From NCBI GenBank assembly GCA_001414325.1, contig LLKB01000005.1:1301033-1365032 (forward strand): a stretch of DNA of 64,000 nt, in the 5' to 3' direction. Within the stretch, counting starts at the first letter, position 1. Each line of letters starts with the position of its first letter. This document shows positions 10,155 through 18,651 of the stretch, in pieces. The DNA comes from Butyribacter intestini (GTDB lineage: Bacteria > Bacillota > Clostridia > Lachnospirales > Lachnospiraceae). Under the pieces are notes generated by a model that did no database searches, was not told where the DNA came from, and worked only from the letters and a program-made list of their open reading frames with translations. A program made the translations under genes and the position numbers.

Positions 10155-10576
10155 CTTATCCCCCTGTTAAAAACTTCCTGCATTTTCTCTAAAACCTTGT
10201 CCTCACTGCTATTCACAGCAGACTGCATAAAAGGTCTTGCCGGCTGATGACTGTTGCCGTATTCAAGTGCAAGTGCTTTCTGATAATTTCTAAACGGTTC
10301 AACTTTTCCGTTTTCACGGGTGTAAGTAGATTTTGTTGAAGCCCCCTCCGCTGTCAGATAGCCGATGTATGCACCATTTACAGTTTTCTTTGCTTTCTTA
10401 CATTTGATAGAACTTATAAGTTCACCTGTATCCCGGTGTGGCTGCAACTCACTTTTGACCGCACTCTCATAAATCGGCAATGCCTCATCTATCATCTTTG
10501 GAGCTGTCTCATCAAATATATTTAAAACATCGTCAAACATATTATCCGGAAAATCAAAATCAAATACCGCCATCAT
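10151..10576 (-). CDS. HK97 gp10-like head-tail protein
   Basis: A 141-residue protein with a RDTGELISSIK motif and a C-terminal LEYGNSHQPARPFMQSAV motif, both hallmarks of the HK97 gp10 family. This family acts in head-tail joining or tail completion. It is the third of the small connector genes after the capsid, with coupled start and stop codons on both sides. Confidence 0.8.
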   Translation of the reverse strand: MMAVFDFDFPDNMFDDVLNIFDETAPKMIDEALPIYESAVKSELQPHRDTGELISSIKCKKAKKTVNGAYIGYLTAEGASTKSTYTRENGKVEPFRNYQKALALEYGNSHQPARPFMQSAVNSSEDKVLEKMQEVFNRGIR

Positions 10577-10878
10577 TCCACCTCACTGCATGACAATTCA
10601 ATGTAAAACTCATCTGTACGGTATGTCCTTTCTACCTTGTACAATTTTTCATCGTATTTCACATTATTTTGTCCTGAATAATCATCAAAAGCTACTTTAA
10701 AGACCTGCACGACCTTTTTATTATTTCTCAAAGCATTATAAAACTCGCTCTGTCTTACCGACTTGACAGCACAAAAAACTTCCAGTTCCTCTCCGGGTAC
10801 TTCCACCTCAAAGCCATCCTCATCTTCTTTCTTTTCCCCTTCACTTATAAGAAAAAGAATATCATTTAGTGCTTCCAT
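10573..10878 (-). CDS. Head closure (stopper) protein
   Basis: About 101 residues from the ATG at 10878, chosen because GGGGGTGA lies eight bases upstream; longer in-frame versions overlap the previous gene too far. The sequence has EVFCAVKSVRQSEFYNA and a VERTYRTDEFYIELSCSE ending, typical of the SPP1 gp16-like head-tail adaptor, which closes the connector after packaging. It overlaps the upstream connector gene by 17 bases. Confidence 0.75.
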   Translation of the reverse strand: MEALNDILFLISEGEKKEDEDGFEVEVPGEELEVFCAVKSVRQSEFYNALRNNKKVVQVFKVAFDDYSGQNNVKYDEKLYKVERTYRTDEFYIELSCSEVE

Positions 10879-11155
10879 TTGTGTATTCACCCCCAAGCGA
10901 AAGAAAATCACGAAGTCCTTCAAATGCTTTCTCAAATCGTTCAGCCTGATTATCAAAGTTAAACTGCCACTTACAATACAATTCGCAAGCCTTAAATATA
11001 AGCATATCCTGTGTATCAGCACACGCTTTTTCTTCTGATATGCCTACTCCTCTGAGCAGAAGCAGACATATCTCAATATTGCTTTCAATCTCATCATCAA
11101 GGGAACTGTGCTTTATTCTCAGGCTCTTTTTGATTTTCTCTCCAAAATCCGTCAA
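10862..11155 (-). CDS. Head-tail connector protein (gp6-like)
   Basis: A 97-residue helical protein starting at TTG, seven bases after GGGGGTG. The pattern SSLDDEIESNIEICLLLLRG followed by a CELYCKWQFN helix fits the gp6/gp15 connector family that sits under the portal. It follows the small HeH-like frame by only a few bases. Confidence 0.75.
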   Translation of the reverse strand: MTDFGEKIKKSLRIKHSSLDDEIESNIEICLLLLRGVGISEEKACADTQDMLIFKACELYCKWQFNFDNQAERFEKAFEGLRDFLSLGGEYTNGSTK

Positions 11156-11158
11156 ATA

Positions 11159-11331
11159 TTACACCCCCTTGACTGCTTTTTCCTGGGCTTCAAGAAAACT
11201 CTCTATAATAAGACTTTTCACATTACCGCTAACACTATAGCCCTGTTCATCAGCAAGAGCCTTGATGTCCGATATAGTCATCTCCTCAAGCTCCTGCTCT
11301 GTATATGTTGAAATTGTGTTAGGGACTATAA
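11159..11331 (-). CDS. HeH/SAP-like domain, likely made as a -1 frameshift extension of the capsid (or as a 40-residue protein from 11281)
   Basis: The frame downstream of the capsid stop encodes YTEQELEEMTISDIKALADE followed by QGYSVSGNVKSLIIESFLEA, a helix-extension-helix/SAP-like fold often seen beside phage capsid genes. It is in the -1 frame relative to the capsid and open back to the slip site at 11332-11338, with no ATG, GTG or TTG before the internal ATG at 11281. The coding-looking YTEQELEE stretch precedes that ATG, favouring frameshift synthesis. An AGGAG nine bases before 11281 also allows independent translation of 40 residues. Confidence 0.6.
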
Positions 11332-12591
11332 GTTTTTTTGAATGACCTCAACAAGCGAATTGTTGTCAACGACCTTTCCATCTGCCATCATAATAGCCTT
11401 TGTCACCTGGTCGTCTGTTTCATGATCTTCATAACGCTTAACCGTTACATTAAGATTAGTATTAAGTATATAGTCCTCCATCCGGAACATAAAAGCTACT
11501 ACCGTATCTGCTGAAACAGTTGAAGAAAAATCTGACATATACTCAGATGACACAAAGTTTACAGGTCTGCCAAGTATTCTGTACTCAGGCTTTCCGGAAA
11601 CTCCGGCATTAACACGGGCAATAGGCTGGCCGCTTGTATCTGTCATAGCTGCAATCTGATTAAAATATGTACTCTTAGTCATATACCATTCAGCAGACTC
11701 ATAAGCAGCCGGAAGTTTTCCCTCTGCATCACATAAGTTTTTAAATGTAATATCCTTACCCTTTGCAATTTCAACTTTCTGACCCTCTACTACTTCAACG
11801 GCATCTGACAAAATACCCTCAGGCTGATTTGCAGATGCACCCTCTCCTGCAATAATAGCCTTTTCTAATGCCTTAACCATTGCCTCTGCGATATTGCTTG
11901 TAAGAGTTCTCTCAAACACATCAAGCGTTACGGTATCAACAGCGATTGAAACCGCAACAACACACTTTAACTTGAAATAACTGAAAGTGATAGAGCCAAG
12001 TGTTTTCTTCTGCTTATCTGTCTTTCCTCTTTCAGTAGTCCATGTTGCAACAGGTTTCGCAGCCGAAGTAGGGACTGTCGCACCACCTTTGTAAAAGGTT
12101 CTTGTAACCTTGTTAAGTATGTCACCTGTCTTTTCCATTTTCTCAACAATTTTATTAAGAATTGTATTCGGAATAACCGCACCCGTATCTGATGTTGTTG
12201 TAACTTCATCACTATTCGTAAAATTTGCCGCCATCTTCTCACCATGCAGCACATAGTTCATAAAGGCAGAACGATATTCGATACTGTTTGTAGGATCTTC
12301 TTTTACAATATCACCCACAGAAGCCACAATTCCATCTTTAGCACCTGCATGAGACGCATTACTGAGTACATTTGGCACTTTAACAGCACCTTTCATAGAT
12401 TCAACATTAGCTTTCGCCTCTGTGTACTGAGTATATTCATTGTCAAGAGTTTCAACATCCTCCAGCTTTGCCTTATACTCGTCCATCTTGCCATCATCAA
12501 GAAGCTGTGTGGCTTCATCAAGCATCTGATTACGATAATCAACATAATCCTGTCTGCTTTTAAAATTTTTGATTACATTCATAAATTTCAT
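11326..12591 (-). CDS. Major capsid protein (HK97 fold)
   Basis: About 421 residues from the ATG at 12591, which has GGGGA nine bases upstream; a TTG two codons earlier is also possible. The first 75 residues form a charged helical scaffold (delta) domain. After it comes the phage capsid family body with VIPNTILNKIVEKMEKTGDI, ALEKAIIAGEGASANQPEG and MADGKVVDNNSLVEVIQKNL. The N-terminal part should be removed by the adjacent protease during head maturation. The gene directly follows the protease, with which its start region overlaps, and ends in a slippery AAAAAAC. Confidence 0.95.
   Translation of the reverse strand: MKFMNVIKNFKSRQDYVDYRNQMLDEATQLLDDGKMDEYKAKLEDVETLDNEYTQYTEAKANVESMKGAVKVPNVLSNASHAGAKDGIVASVGDIVKEDPTNSIEYRSAFMNYVLHGEKMAANFTNSDEVTTTSDTGAVIPNTILNKIVEKMEKTGDILNKVTRTFYKGGATVPTSAAKPVATWTTERGKTDKQKKTLGSITFSYFKLKCVVAVSIAVDTVTLDVFERTLTSNIAEAMVKALEKAIIAGEGASANQPEGILSDAVEVVEGQKVEIAKGKDITFKNLCDAEGKLPAAYESAEWYMTKSTYFNQIAAMTDTSGQPIARVNAGVSGKPEYRILGRPVNFVSSEYMSDFSSTVSADTVVAFMFRMEDYILNTNLNVTVKRYEDHETDDQVTKAIMMADGKVVDNNSLVEVIQKNL
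11332..11338 (-). promoter_or_regulatory. Candidate -1 frameshift heptamer A_AAA_AAC at the end of the capsid gene
   Basis: The last capsid codons read CAA AAA AAC TTA TAG, so A AAA AAC is in register two codons before the stop. A -1 slip would continue for 57 residues through the HeH/SAP-like frame, giving a capsid variant of about 477 residues. Confidence 0.6.
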
Positions 12592-12593
12592 GT

Positions 12594-13304
12594 TCAAATT
12601 TCCCCTTTCATTCTTAAAATTTTGATTTTTTCCTTGGCAACAAAAAAAGCCTCACTCGATTTATCAGCAAGACTTCCTGTTTCTGACCCTTTGATAAGAT
12701 TCCTTATCTTCGCCTTTGTTTCATCCGGTATGATTCCACCAAATGCGTTATTTATGCTAAACGGCATATTGCCGTTTCTGCCTGTTTCTATCAGTTCATC
12801 AACAAAACCATATTTCATAGCCGTTTTTACATCAAACCATGACTCTCTATCCATCAGGTCAAGCAGTTCTTTTTCACTCCTGCCTGTTTTCTGCTGATAA
12901 ATAGCTGATATTGCTCTATTTGCCGTCTGTAATATCTGCGACTGTTTATCCATATCGTGATAATCGCCTCTTGCACCGCTTGAAACATTATGAATCATAT
13001 ACATGGCGGTTGGAAACGCTCTCACATGACCTGTTGCACACGCCACGATACTTGCCGCACTACAGCAGGACCCGCTTATATCTGCCTGAATATTACCCTT
13101 ATATTGACTGATACTATAAGACATATCCGAGCCTGCAAACACATCACCGCCACCGCTGTTAATAACGATAGTTACATCATCACCATTTGCATCCTCAAGC
13201 TGTTTATCAATATCTTTCGGACAAAAAGCATCATAACCAAACCAGTCGTATATCCACTTATCATCATTGTTTACAATAGTTCCTTTTGCATCAATCTTCA
13301 CCAT
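12594..13304 (-). CDS. ClpP-like prohead protease
   Basis: About 236 residues from the ATG at 13304, preceded by GGGAGG at good spacing. The ClpP serine-protease pattern is clear: INSGGGDVFAG, the nucleophile Ser82 in GSCCSAASIV, and His105 in MYMIHN, with an Asp in LMDRESWFD downstream. It should trim the capsid delta domain and other head proteins. It lies between portal and capsid, the standard order, and overlaps the portal by a few bases. Confidence 0.92.
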   Translation of the reverse strand: MVKIDAKGTIVNNDDKWIYDWFGYDAFCPKDIDKQLEDANGDDVTIVINSGGGDVFAGSDMSYSISQYKGNIQADISGSCCSAASIVACATGHVRAFPTAMYMIHNVSSGARGDYHDMDKQSQILQTANRAISAIYQQKTGRSEKELLDLMDRESWFDVKTAMKYGFVDELIETGRNGNMPFSINNAFGGIIPDETKAKIRNLIKGSETGSLADKSSEAFFVAKEKIKILRMKGEI

Positions 13305-14469
13305 CACTTCCACCTCCCTCTTTCAGCTTTCCGGTATCTTTTCTGAGCAGTGCAACATCTCCACCCGGAACAGGTGCAAGATTAAGGTACTGTCTGACCT
13401 CATTTATAGTCATTATTCCTCTGTCAACAAATGAAGTAAGCTGCAGCTTTGTGCTCATACTTGCAAAAGTAAGATTGCTGCTTTCAAATATGATTTTATT
13501 ACCACAATTTCTCTGCTTTCTTGAAAACAGTTTTCTTGTATATTCATTTGCCATCTGGCATATGATAGGCTCTATCGCAGCCTCATAGTATGAAATCCAC
13601 TCGTCCTCGTCATAATTTGAATGAACAATCTTATCATTTGTATTAAAAAAGCCATACACTCTCTGTATGGTTCTGTCCGTCTGTGCCGCATTGGGTACAT
13701 AATCATTAGGATTTACCTGCTGTGCCTCCGCTTTAGAATCAACTGCTGCCACTCCAAATGCCTTTGAAGACATATTCATATAATTCTCAGCAAATTGCCT
13801 TGCATTACTTTCCAAGTCTTCCGGTCGCATTGATTGTGTAAACTTGAGCAGCCATCTTATCACAGCACCATTTTTAATGGCCTTGATAATTCCCTGGTCC
13901 GATGTAGTCACAACATTCATAAGCTCAACCAGTGCTTTTCCTGGCGGTTCACCAAAAATATCGTTATCGCAATAATCTTCACGCAAATGAATAATATCCG
14001 TGTACGGTATTTCCATCCACTTGCCATTTTGAAAATAAAATTTAAGATAAAGCACCTGATTATAATATTTTGCATCAACAGATGCAGCCGGTATCGGATA
14101 TAAGCCACAGGGCAGACCAAAATCATCCCTTATTATCAAAATAAAAGCATTATGATTAAGAGCAAGCTGATTTGCAACTTTCTCCTGCATCATCTGCCCG
14201 GACATATACTCATTAGGTTCTTCCAAAAGATTTTTTATGTATGGCATGGGATTTACAGCAATATCCTTTGACCCATCTTTTTTAAATGTTTCCCGGATAT
14301 GTTTAGCCACCGCCTTACCTATAGCCTTTGTCTTGGGTCTTATACATGAACGCACTATATCAGACTGATACAGCTTACCATTCCACACATAAAATCCATT
14401 ACCGACATCAGTAATCATCTGGAAAGAACTTTTCTTACTTACATTTTTAAATCTACTAAAAAGTCCCAC
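13291..14469 (-). CDS. Portal protein (HK97 family)
   Basis: A 392-residue protein starting at GTG with AAGGGAG upstream. Typical portal features include GNGFYVWNGKLYQSDIVRSC, PNEYMSGQMMQEKVANQLAL and the C-terminal FVDRGIMTINEVRQYLNLAP with PVPGGD. Twelve copies would form the ring through which DNA enters and leaves the capsid. It lies 20 bases after the large terminase gene. Confidence 0.93.
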   Translation of the reverse strand: MGLFSRFKNVSKKSSFQMITDVGNGFYVWNGKLYQSDIVRSCIRPKTKAIGKAVAKHIRETFKKDGSKDIAVNPMPYIKNLLEEPNEYMSGQMMQEKVANQLALNHNAFILIIRDDFGLPCGLYPIPAASVDAKYYNQVLYLKFYFQNGKWMEIPYTDIIHLREDYCDNDIFGEPPGKALVELMNVVTTSDQGIIKAIKNGAVIRWLLKFTQSMRPEDLESNARQFAENYMNMSSKAFGVAAVDSKAEAQQVNPNDYVPNAAQTDRTIQRVYGFFNTNDKIVHSNYDEDEWISYYEAAIEPIICQMANEYTRKLFSRKQRNCGNKIIFESSNLTFASMSTKLQLTSFVDRGIMTINEVRQYLNLAPVPGGDVALLRKDTGKLKEGGGSDGED

Positions 14470-14489
14470 AATTTCTCCCTTCCAAAAAT

Positions 14490-16178
14490 TTATATAAGAG
14501 ACAAATATTCTTCAAGGTGATTTTCAAGCATAACATATGCATCCAGCAGACCGGCAAGACCGTCAATTCTCCTTGTAGGACTTGTACCCTTACAAGGCTG
14601 AATATTATTATTTTTATCAATATCAACAGATGTATTGCATATGCACCATTTAAGCACCGGATTGTTGTTGTAAATAATTCTCTTTGCCTTAAGGTCAGCA
14701 CCCAATGATTTCATTGGAGAAGATAAAGTTTTCTTTCCCTGTGCCACCGGCTCCATAACGCTGCGGCCAAATGTGTCATTCATTTCCTCAACAAAATATG
14801 TTGCACTCCATGCGTCATAGCCATCCTTGAAAAGATAAATATCTTTTTCAAGCTGCATTTCTTTGAACCACTCGACCACATACTTGTAATGTATTTTATT
14901 TCCGGGACAGGTTCTCATCCACCCCTGTTCAATCCATAAATCATAAGGAATTTTATCTTCTTTTACTCTTTGCTCCACCAAATCTTCCGGAATCCAGTAC
15001 ATCTGCTCAACATAGATATTATCATCACCGGGCACCATGAAAAGCATTGTTGCATTTGTCAGGTCATTGGTTGATGACAAGTCATTGCCGCCTATTCCAT
15101 ATCGTGGTTTAAGTTCTGCTATATCAAATGTTGCATGATTATCAATATCCTCAAAATTAAGCCAGCTCTCTGATGATGTCTCTCTGATATTAAACTCTTT
15201 GCAAACAAGGTTCTTTACAAGAAGCGGATTTTCCTGAGCTTTTCTTACTTTGTCTCTCAGTGTATCTTTATTCTTGATGGTTCCCAAGCCGGGGTTTGCT
15301 TTAATCCAGCAATCTTCCCGAACCCATTCCTTACGGCTGTCAAGCTCATAAATAAACGGGAACAGATGTGGATCTTTATAGCCGTTATCATCAAAAAGAC
15401 CATTGATAACTCTCTCAGCTTCATCATATTTTTGGTCGTAAATATCTTCCCTGATAGTTCCTGCCGTAGATGTGATATATATAAGCGGCTGGTCTCTAGC
15501 CGTCACACCATCTGCCATAATGTCATACAATGCTTTGCCATTCTTCCACTGATGAATTTCATCCATCATACAGCCATGAACATTCAGACCGTCAAGACTG
15601 TCTTTATCGGATGCAAGTGGTCTATACACACCATTATTAAACTCCTCACTGGACAGCTTTGACACAAGCGGCTTTATCCTTTTGCGAAGTGCCGCCGATT
15701 TAAGCACCATTCTCTTTGCTTCTTCCCAAATGATATTTGCCTGTTCTCTCTTAGTCGCAACGGCATATATCTCCGCTCCCGGCTCTCCATCCGCAATAAG
15801 AAGATACAAACCAACGATAGACGCAAGCAGCGACTTACCATTTTTCTTACCAACGATAAAAATTGACTCTCTGCACTGTCTGTTTCCATTATCATCAATA
15901 AAGCCAAACACGGCGGCAAGATGTGCCTGCTCCCACAGTTCTAAACGAACATCATTTGTTGTTCCTTTCTTATGTTTTGACAATTTACAATAATTTTCCG
16001 CAAACTCCAAAACATGATTTGCTCTCTTTGCCGAATAATGATATTCATCCGGATTTTTAATATGCCACGCAAGATACTTGTACCATCTGTATATCTTATT
16101 TGATACTTTAATCTCACCTTTTTCAATCCTGTCAAAATACTCAAGGATAGGATTGTAATCTAAACAATATCTTCTCAT
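14490..16178 (-). CDS. terL: Terminase large subunit
   Basis: A 562-residue packaging motor. The ATPase part has a Walker A variant (VGKKNGKS, residues about 109 to 116) and Walker B (GCMMDEIHQW, about 202 to 211), with the coupling motif ITSTAG. The nuclease part begins near GGNDLSSTNDLTNA (first metal aspartate) with further acidic residues toward the C-terminus. It cuts and pumps phage DNA into the head. Its start overlaps the end of the small subunit gene by ATGA. Confidence 0.95.
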   Translation of the reverse strand: MRRYCLDYNPILEYFDRIEKGEIKVSNKIYRWYKYLAWHIKNPDEYHYSAKRANHVLEFAENYCKLSKHKKGTTNDVRLELWEQAHLAAVFGFIDDNGNRQCRESIFIVGKKNGKSLLASIVGLYLLIADGEPGAEIYAVATKREQANIIWEEAKRMVLKSAALRKRIKPLVSKLSSEEFNNGVYRPLASDKDSLDGLNVHGCMMDEIHQWKNGKALYDIMADGVTARDQPLIYITSTAGTIREDIYDQKYDEAERVINGLFDDNGYKDPHLFPFIYELDSRKEWVREDCWIKANPGLGTIKNKDTLRDKVRKAQENPLLVKNLVCKEFNIRETSSESWLNFEDIDNHATFDIAELKPRYGIGGNDLSSTNDLTNATMLFMVPGDDNIYVEQMYWIPEDLVEQRVKEDKIPYDLWIEQGWMRTCPGNKIHYKYVVEWFKEMQLEKDIYLFKDGYDAWSATYFVEEMNDTFGRSVMEPVAQGKKTLSSPMKSLGADLKAKRIIYNNNPVLKWCICNTSVDIDKNNNIQPCKGTSPTRRIDGLAGLLDAYVMLENHLEEYLSLI

Positions 16179-16609
16179 ACATCCTCACGCCCTCCAACAA
16201 ACTCGTCAAAGCCATCGTCTTTCTCAACAACCTCAACGGCTTTCGTTTTCGGAAGACAATCCTGCAATATCTTCATTGCCTGGGTCTGTTTCTGAGAAAA
16301 CTGTAAATAAAGCTGTGCATCAGGACTCTGCTTAGTTCCATATTGATTTTCGCCGTTCTTATACTCCGCTGTAGTTCCGTCACGAATGATGTTTTCCCTG
16401 AGGTCCTGCATCGTGATACTCATAAAAGCAACATCATCAATGGTTGCTAAAACAAGTTTCTTTTTATTCTCGTCAATCTCCTTAAACAACCTCTTTAATC
16501 TTGCAACTTCTTTTTTCACACGCTTTTGTTTCTCTAAATACTGCGAAATACTATCCGCTTTTTCATCCCTGTGCATTGCTTCCTCTTCAATTTCTTCCGG
16601 TGTTACCAC
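16175..16609 (-). CDS. terS: Terminase small subunit
   Basis: About 144 residues from a GTG at 16609, chosen because AGGAGGTGA lies about ten bases upstream; a longer frame from 16663 lacks a site. The protein is helical, with a coiled coil at LEKQKRVKKEVARLKRLFKE and a conserved-looking VLATIDDVAFMSITMQDLRE segment and a C-terminal acidic tail. These suit the small terminase of HK97-like phages, which recognises the packaging site. It is coupled to terL. Confidence 0.75.
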   Translation of the reverse strand: MVTPEEIEEEAMHRDEKADSISQYLEKQKRVKKEVARLKRLFKEIDENKKKLVLATIDDVAFMSITMQDLRENIIRDGTTAEYKNGENQYGTKQSPDAQLYLQFSQKQTQAMKILQDCLPKTKAVEVVEKDDGFDEFVGGREDV

Positions 16610-16719
16610 TCTGTTCTCACCTCCTGATACCACACCCCCCTTATGAAATGACCTGCATTTCAAATCAATCTAGGCTACCGGTGTTTTTAGAATGTCCCAA
16701 ACACCCATAAACAGGGGGG
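16610..16719. other. Candidate packaging (cos) region between HNH gene and terS
   Basis: The gap between the HNH endonuclease and small terminase contains a C-run (ACACCCCCCTT, near 16,630) and a G-run (ACAGGGGGGTT, near 16,710) in opposite orientation, plus CTACCGGTG. HNH genes beside terminases usually mark cos-type packaging, and cos lies in this interval in such phages. The exact cut position cannot be read. Confidence 0.4.
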
Positions 16720-17037
16720 TTAGAGCTTTGCTATAGGCTGTCCGTTCTCGTCAAACATGACAAGCAAGCCCCGTCTCTTGTTATTAACTCCATGCCCCTC
16801 GAACCTATCATGACAATCCTTACAGACATACTCTAAATTGCTGTGATTCAGGGTTATATAAGGATTTGATATGTTCTCAGGTGTAATGTGTGTACGATGA
16901 TGTACGATATATCCAAGCTGTTTACCACACTCCTGGCACATACCACCATCGACCGCAATCCTCTCACTTATAAAAGACCGCTTACAGTCTTTCCAAGCCT
17001 TACTGTGATAAAATTTGTACGCATATTCCTTTGCCAT
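16720..17037 (-). CDS. Phage HNH endonuclease
   Basis: A 105-residue protein with a Cys4 zinc frame (CQECG near residue 34, CKDCH near residue 72) around the HNH core: VHHRTHITPENISNPYITLN followed by LEYVCKDCHDRFEGHG. Such small HNH proteins next to terminase are needed for specific DNA cutting during cos packaging. It is the first gene of the late leftward operon, with GAGG upstream of its ATG. Confidence 0.88.
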   Translation of the reverse strand: MAKEYAYKFYHSKAWKDCKRSFISERIAVDGGMCQECGKQLGYIVHHRTHITPENISNPYITLNHSNLEYVCKDCHDRFEGHGVNNKRRGLLVMFDENGQPIAKL

Positions 17038-17052
17038 CTTTCAACCTCACTC

Positions 17053-17158
17053 ATTTGACATATCTTTATATTTTGTCAAATCATTCTTATCTGTCTTCTT
17101 TCATTAAAGTGCAGCAAAATTATTTATCCCCATTTGACACACCTTTAATATGTCAAAT
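17053..17158. promoter_or_regulatory. Two tandem ATTTGACA/TGTCAAAT palindromes upstream of the late operon
   Basis: ATTTGACA and TGTCAAAT arms occur twice: 17053-17060 with 17074-17081, and 17132-17139 with 17151-17158, with spacers of 13 and 11 bases. They sit between the recombinase-like gene and the HNH gene, where control of the packaging and structural operon would be expected. They could be activator or repressor sites, or sites bound by the small terminase. Confidence 0.5.
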
Positions 17159-17181
17159 AGCACATATAATAAAAAAAGAAG

Positions 17182-17739
17182 CTACCTTTTTCGCTTCTTA
17201 AATGATAAATTCTTTATTGCTTTGTCCTTATTATCCTGATTTATTCCAATATATCTGAGTGTAATTGATATATCTGAATGGTTAAGTATCTCTTTTATCG
17301 TCACTGCATCATGCGTCTGCTGATACATATGATACCCAAAAGTCTTTCTAAGAGTATGCGTTCCTATCTTATCAATATCGAATTGTCTGCCTGCTTCAGA
17401 TAGAATGTTGTAAGCCTGCTGCCTTGTGATTGGTCTGTTGCCTCTTGGAGACTTAAACAGATACTCATAATCATCCTTGCCATATACATAATCTTTTATG
17501 ACAGGTTTAAGCTCTGCATTGATTGGAAACCTTTTCTCTTTCCCAGTCTTTTTCTCCCTGATATAAACAGCATCTTTATCCCTGACATCACGCACACGAA
17601 ACTTAAGTATATCGGATATTCTAAGTCCCGTGTATATGCCAAACATAAACATCACATAATTTCTATCGCTCTTACCCTTTAGATATTCAGCAATATCCAT
17701 AACAACATCTAAATCTCTGATAGGCTCAACAGTATTCAA
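17182..17739 (-). CDS. Small tyrosine recombinase-like protein (XerC/D fold)
   Basis: About 185 residues from a TTG start at 17739, preceded by GGGAGG seven bases upstream. The catalytic pattern is present: first Arg in GLRIS, HTLRKTFGYH box, LNHSDISITLRYIG with the nucleophilic Tyr. It lacks the usual N-terminal core-binding arm domain, as do similar proteins found just before terminases in many Firmicute phages. These are thought to act in resolution or late regulation, since the integration enzyme here is more likely the serine recombinase at 31.5 kb. Confidence 0.8.
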   Translation of the reverse strand: MNTVEPIRDLDVVMDIAEYLKGKSDRNYVMFMFGIYTGLRISDILKFRVRDVRDKDAVYIREKKTGKEKRFPINAELKPVIKDYVYGKDDYEYLFKSPRGNRPITRQQAYNILSEAGRQFDIDKIGTHTLRKTFGYHMYQQTHDAVTIKEILNHSDISITLRYIGINQDNKDKAIKNLSFKKRKR

Positions 17740-18048
17740 CCAACCACCTCCCAACAGTACAATTACCGTTATAAGTGTACGAAAAAAGGAGAAGATATGC
17801 ATCCTCTCCTTAATCAAAACTACTGTTCCTACTCTTGCGATATTAGCATTATATCACAGAATTACTTCGTGTGATTCTCATTTTTTTGAAATTTATTATA
17901 TTTTTATATACATTTTATTCTTATTTTTATACTTTTTCTCCTATTTATAAGGTACACATATATGTATTTTATTAAAGTAAATTTTAAAACTTACATAATT
18001 CCTTTGAACCAAAAATTTGACATTAGTTTTTTTTAAGGAGGAATTTAT

Positions 18049-18246
18049 ATGAAAAAAAATACAATAAAAAAGATTATTTTAACAACCCTATTGCTAATAA
18101 TCAAAACTATATCAATAATGCCTGTTAATTCTTGCAACAACAGTTTAAAAAACTGCTGTAATGTACTAACATTTTTTATTGATAATTCAAATTATATATA
18201 TAATTGTTGTAAAACGATTGTATATACTTTTTTTAAGCATCGTTAA
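18049..18246 (+). CDS. Small cysteine-rich, possibly exported peptide
   Basis: A 65-residue frame on the strand opposite to its neighbours, with an excellent AAGGAGG seven bases before ATG. The N-terminus is basic then hydrophobic (KKIILTTLLLIIK), like a signal or membrane segment. It is followed by five cysteines including CC pairs at NCCN. I do not recognise a family. Its orientation, very high AT content and position between early and late modules suggest an independently expressed accessory gene (moron). A peptide toxin, bacteriocin or membrane effector are guesses only. Confidence 0.55.
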   Translation: MKKNTIKKIILTTLLLIIKTISIMPVNSCNNSLKNCCNVLTFFIDNSNYIYNCCKTIVYTFFKHR

Positions 18247-18256
18247 AACGGTAAGG

Positions 18257-18336
18257 CTGTTGCACTCAGCATAATCTATACAATTTATAATAGTTTTCTT
18301 TTTTACATATTGCCAGAATAATGCTTCGTGCAACAG
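18257..18336. repeat. Imperfect 16-bp inverted repeat after the cysteine-rich peptide gene
   Basis: CTGTTGCACTCAGCAT (18257-18272) pairs with ATGCTTCGTGCAACAG (18321-18336), 14 of 16 bases, around a 48-base AT-rich loop. It could be a terminator-like or processing structure, or the ends of a tiny element. Confidence 0.5.
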
Positions 18337-18364
18337 TTATTTTCTCTATAAATTATCTTACTTT

Positions 18365-18550
18365 TCATTTCTGCTCATCTATAAACTCACGCATCATCTT
18401 GGAAATCTGTGCCGCCTGACTCACTCCAGCTTTCTCACAGGCTTCCTTAAATTCATCAGTCAGTTCTTTTTTCAGCTTGAACGACTTTGATATTATACCA
18501 ACCTTTTTCTGCCATTTATCTGTAGCTTTCGTCTGTGCCTTTGGCATCAT
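18365..18550 (-). CDS. Ribbon-helix-helix-like small protein (cassette copy B)
   Basis: A 61-residue protein, MMPKAQTKATDKWQKKVGII... ending VSQAAQISKMMREFIDEQK. The strand-helix-helix layout (SKSFKLKKELTDEFKEACEK, then AGVSQAAQISKMMREFI) fits Arc/MetJ-type DNA-binding proteins. It is about 80 percent identical to the protein at 19241..19426 and sits in a duplicated cassette with the same promoter, leader and hairpin. It probably represses its own promoter or replicates plasmid-like copy control; function unknown. Confidence 0.65.
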   Translation of the reverse strand: MMPKAQTKATDKWQKKVGIISKSFKLKKELTDEFKEACEKAGVSQAAQISKMMREFIDEQK

Positions 18551-18651
18551 ATCACCTCTTTACTTTTTTTTATTTTCCTGCTATTATTTTTATACCAAGG
18601 ACAGAAGCAGGAAGTTGTAGGTCTGCCCTCGGTTTGTTATTTGTGTAAGCT

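Noticed and set aside
12244-12897. 217-residue plus-strand frame over capsid and protease genes
   Set aside because: Antisense of two well-recognised phage genes; no start signal or similarity.
17182-17739. Tyrosine recombinase as the prophage integrase
   Set aside because: It lacks the N-terminal DNA-binding domain and lies in the middle of the prophage; the complete serine recombinase sits near the attachment end.
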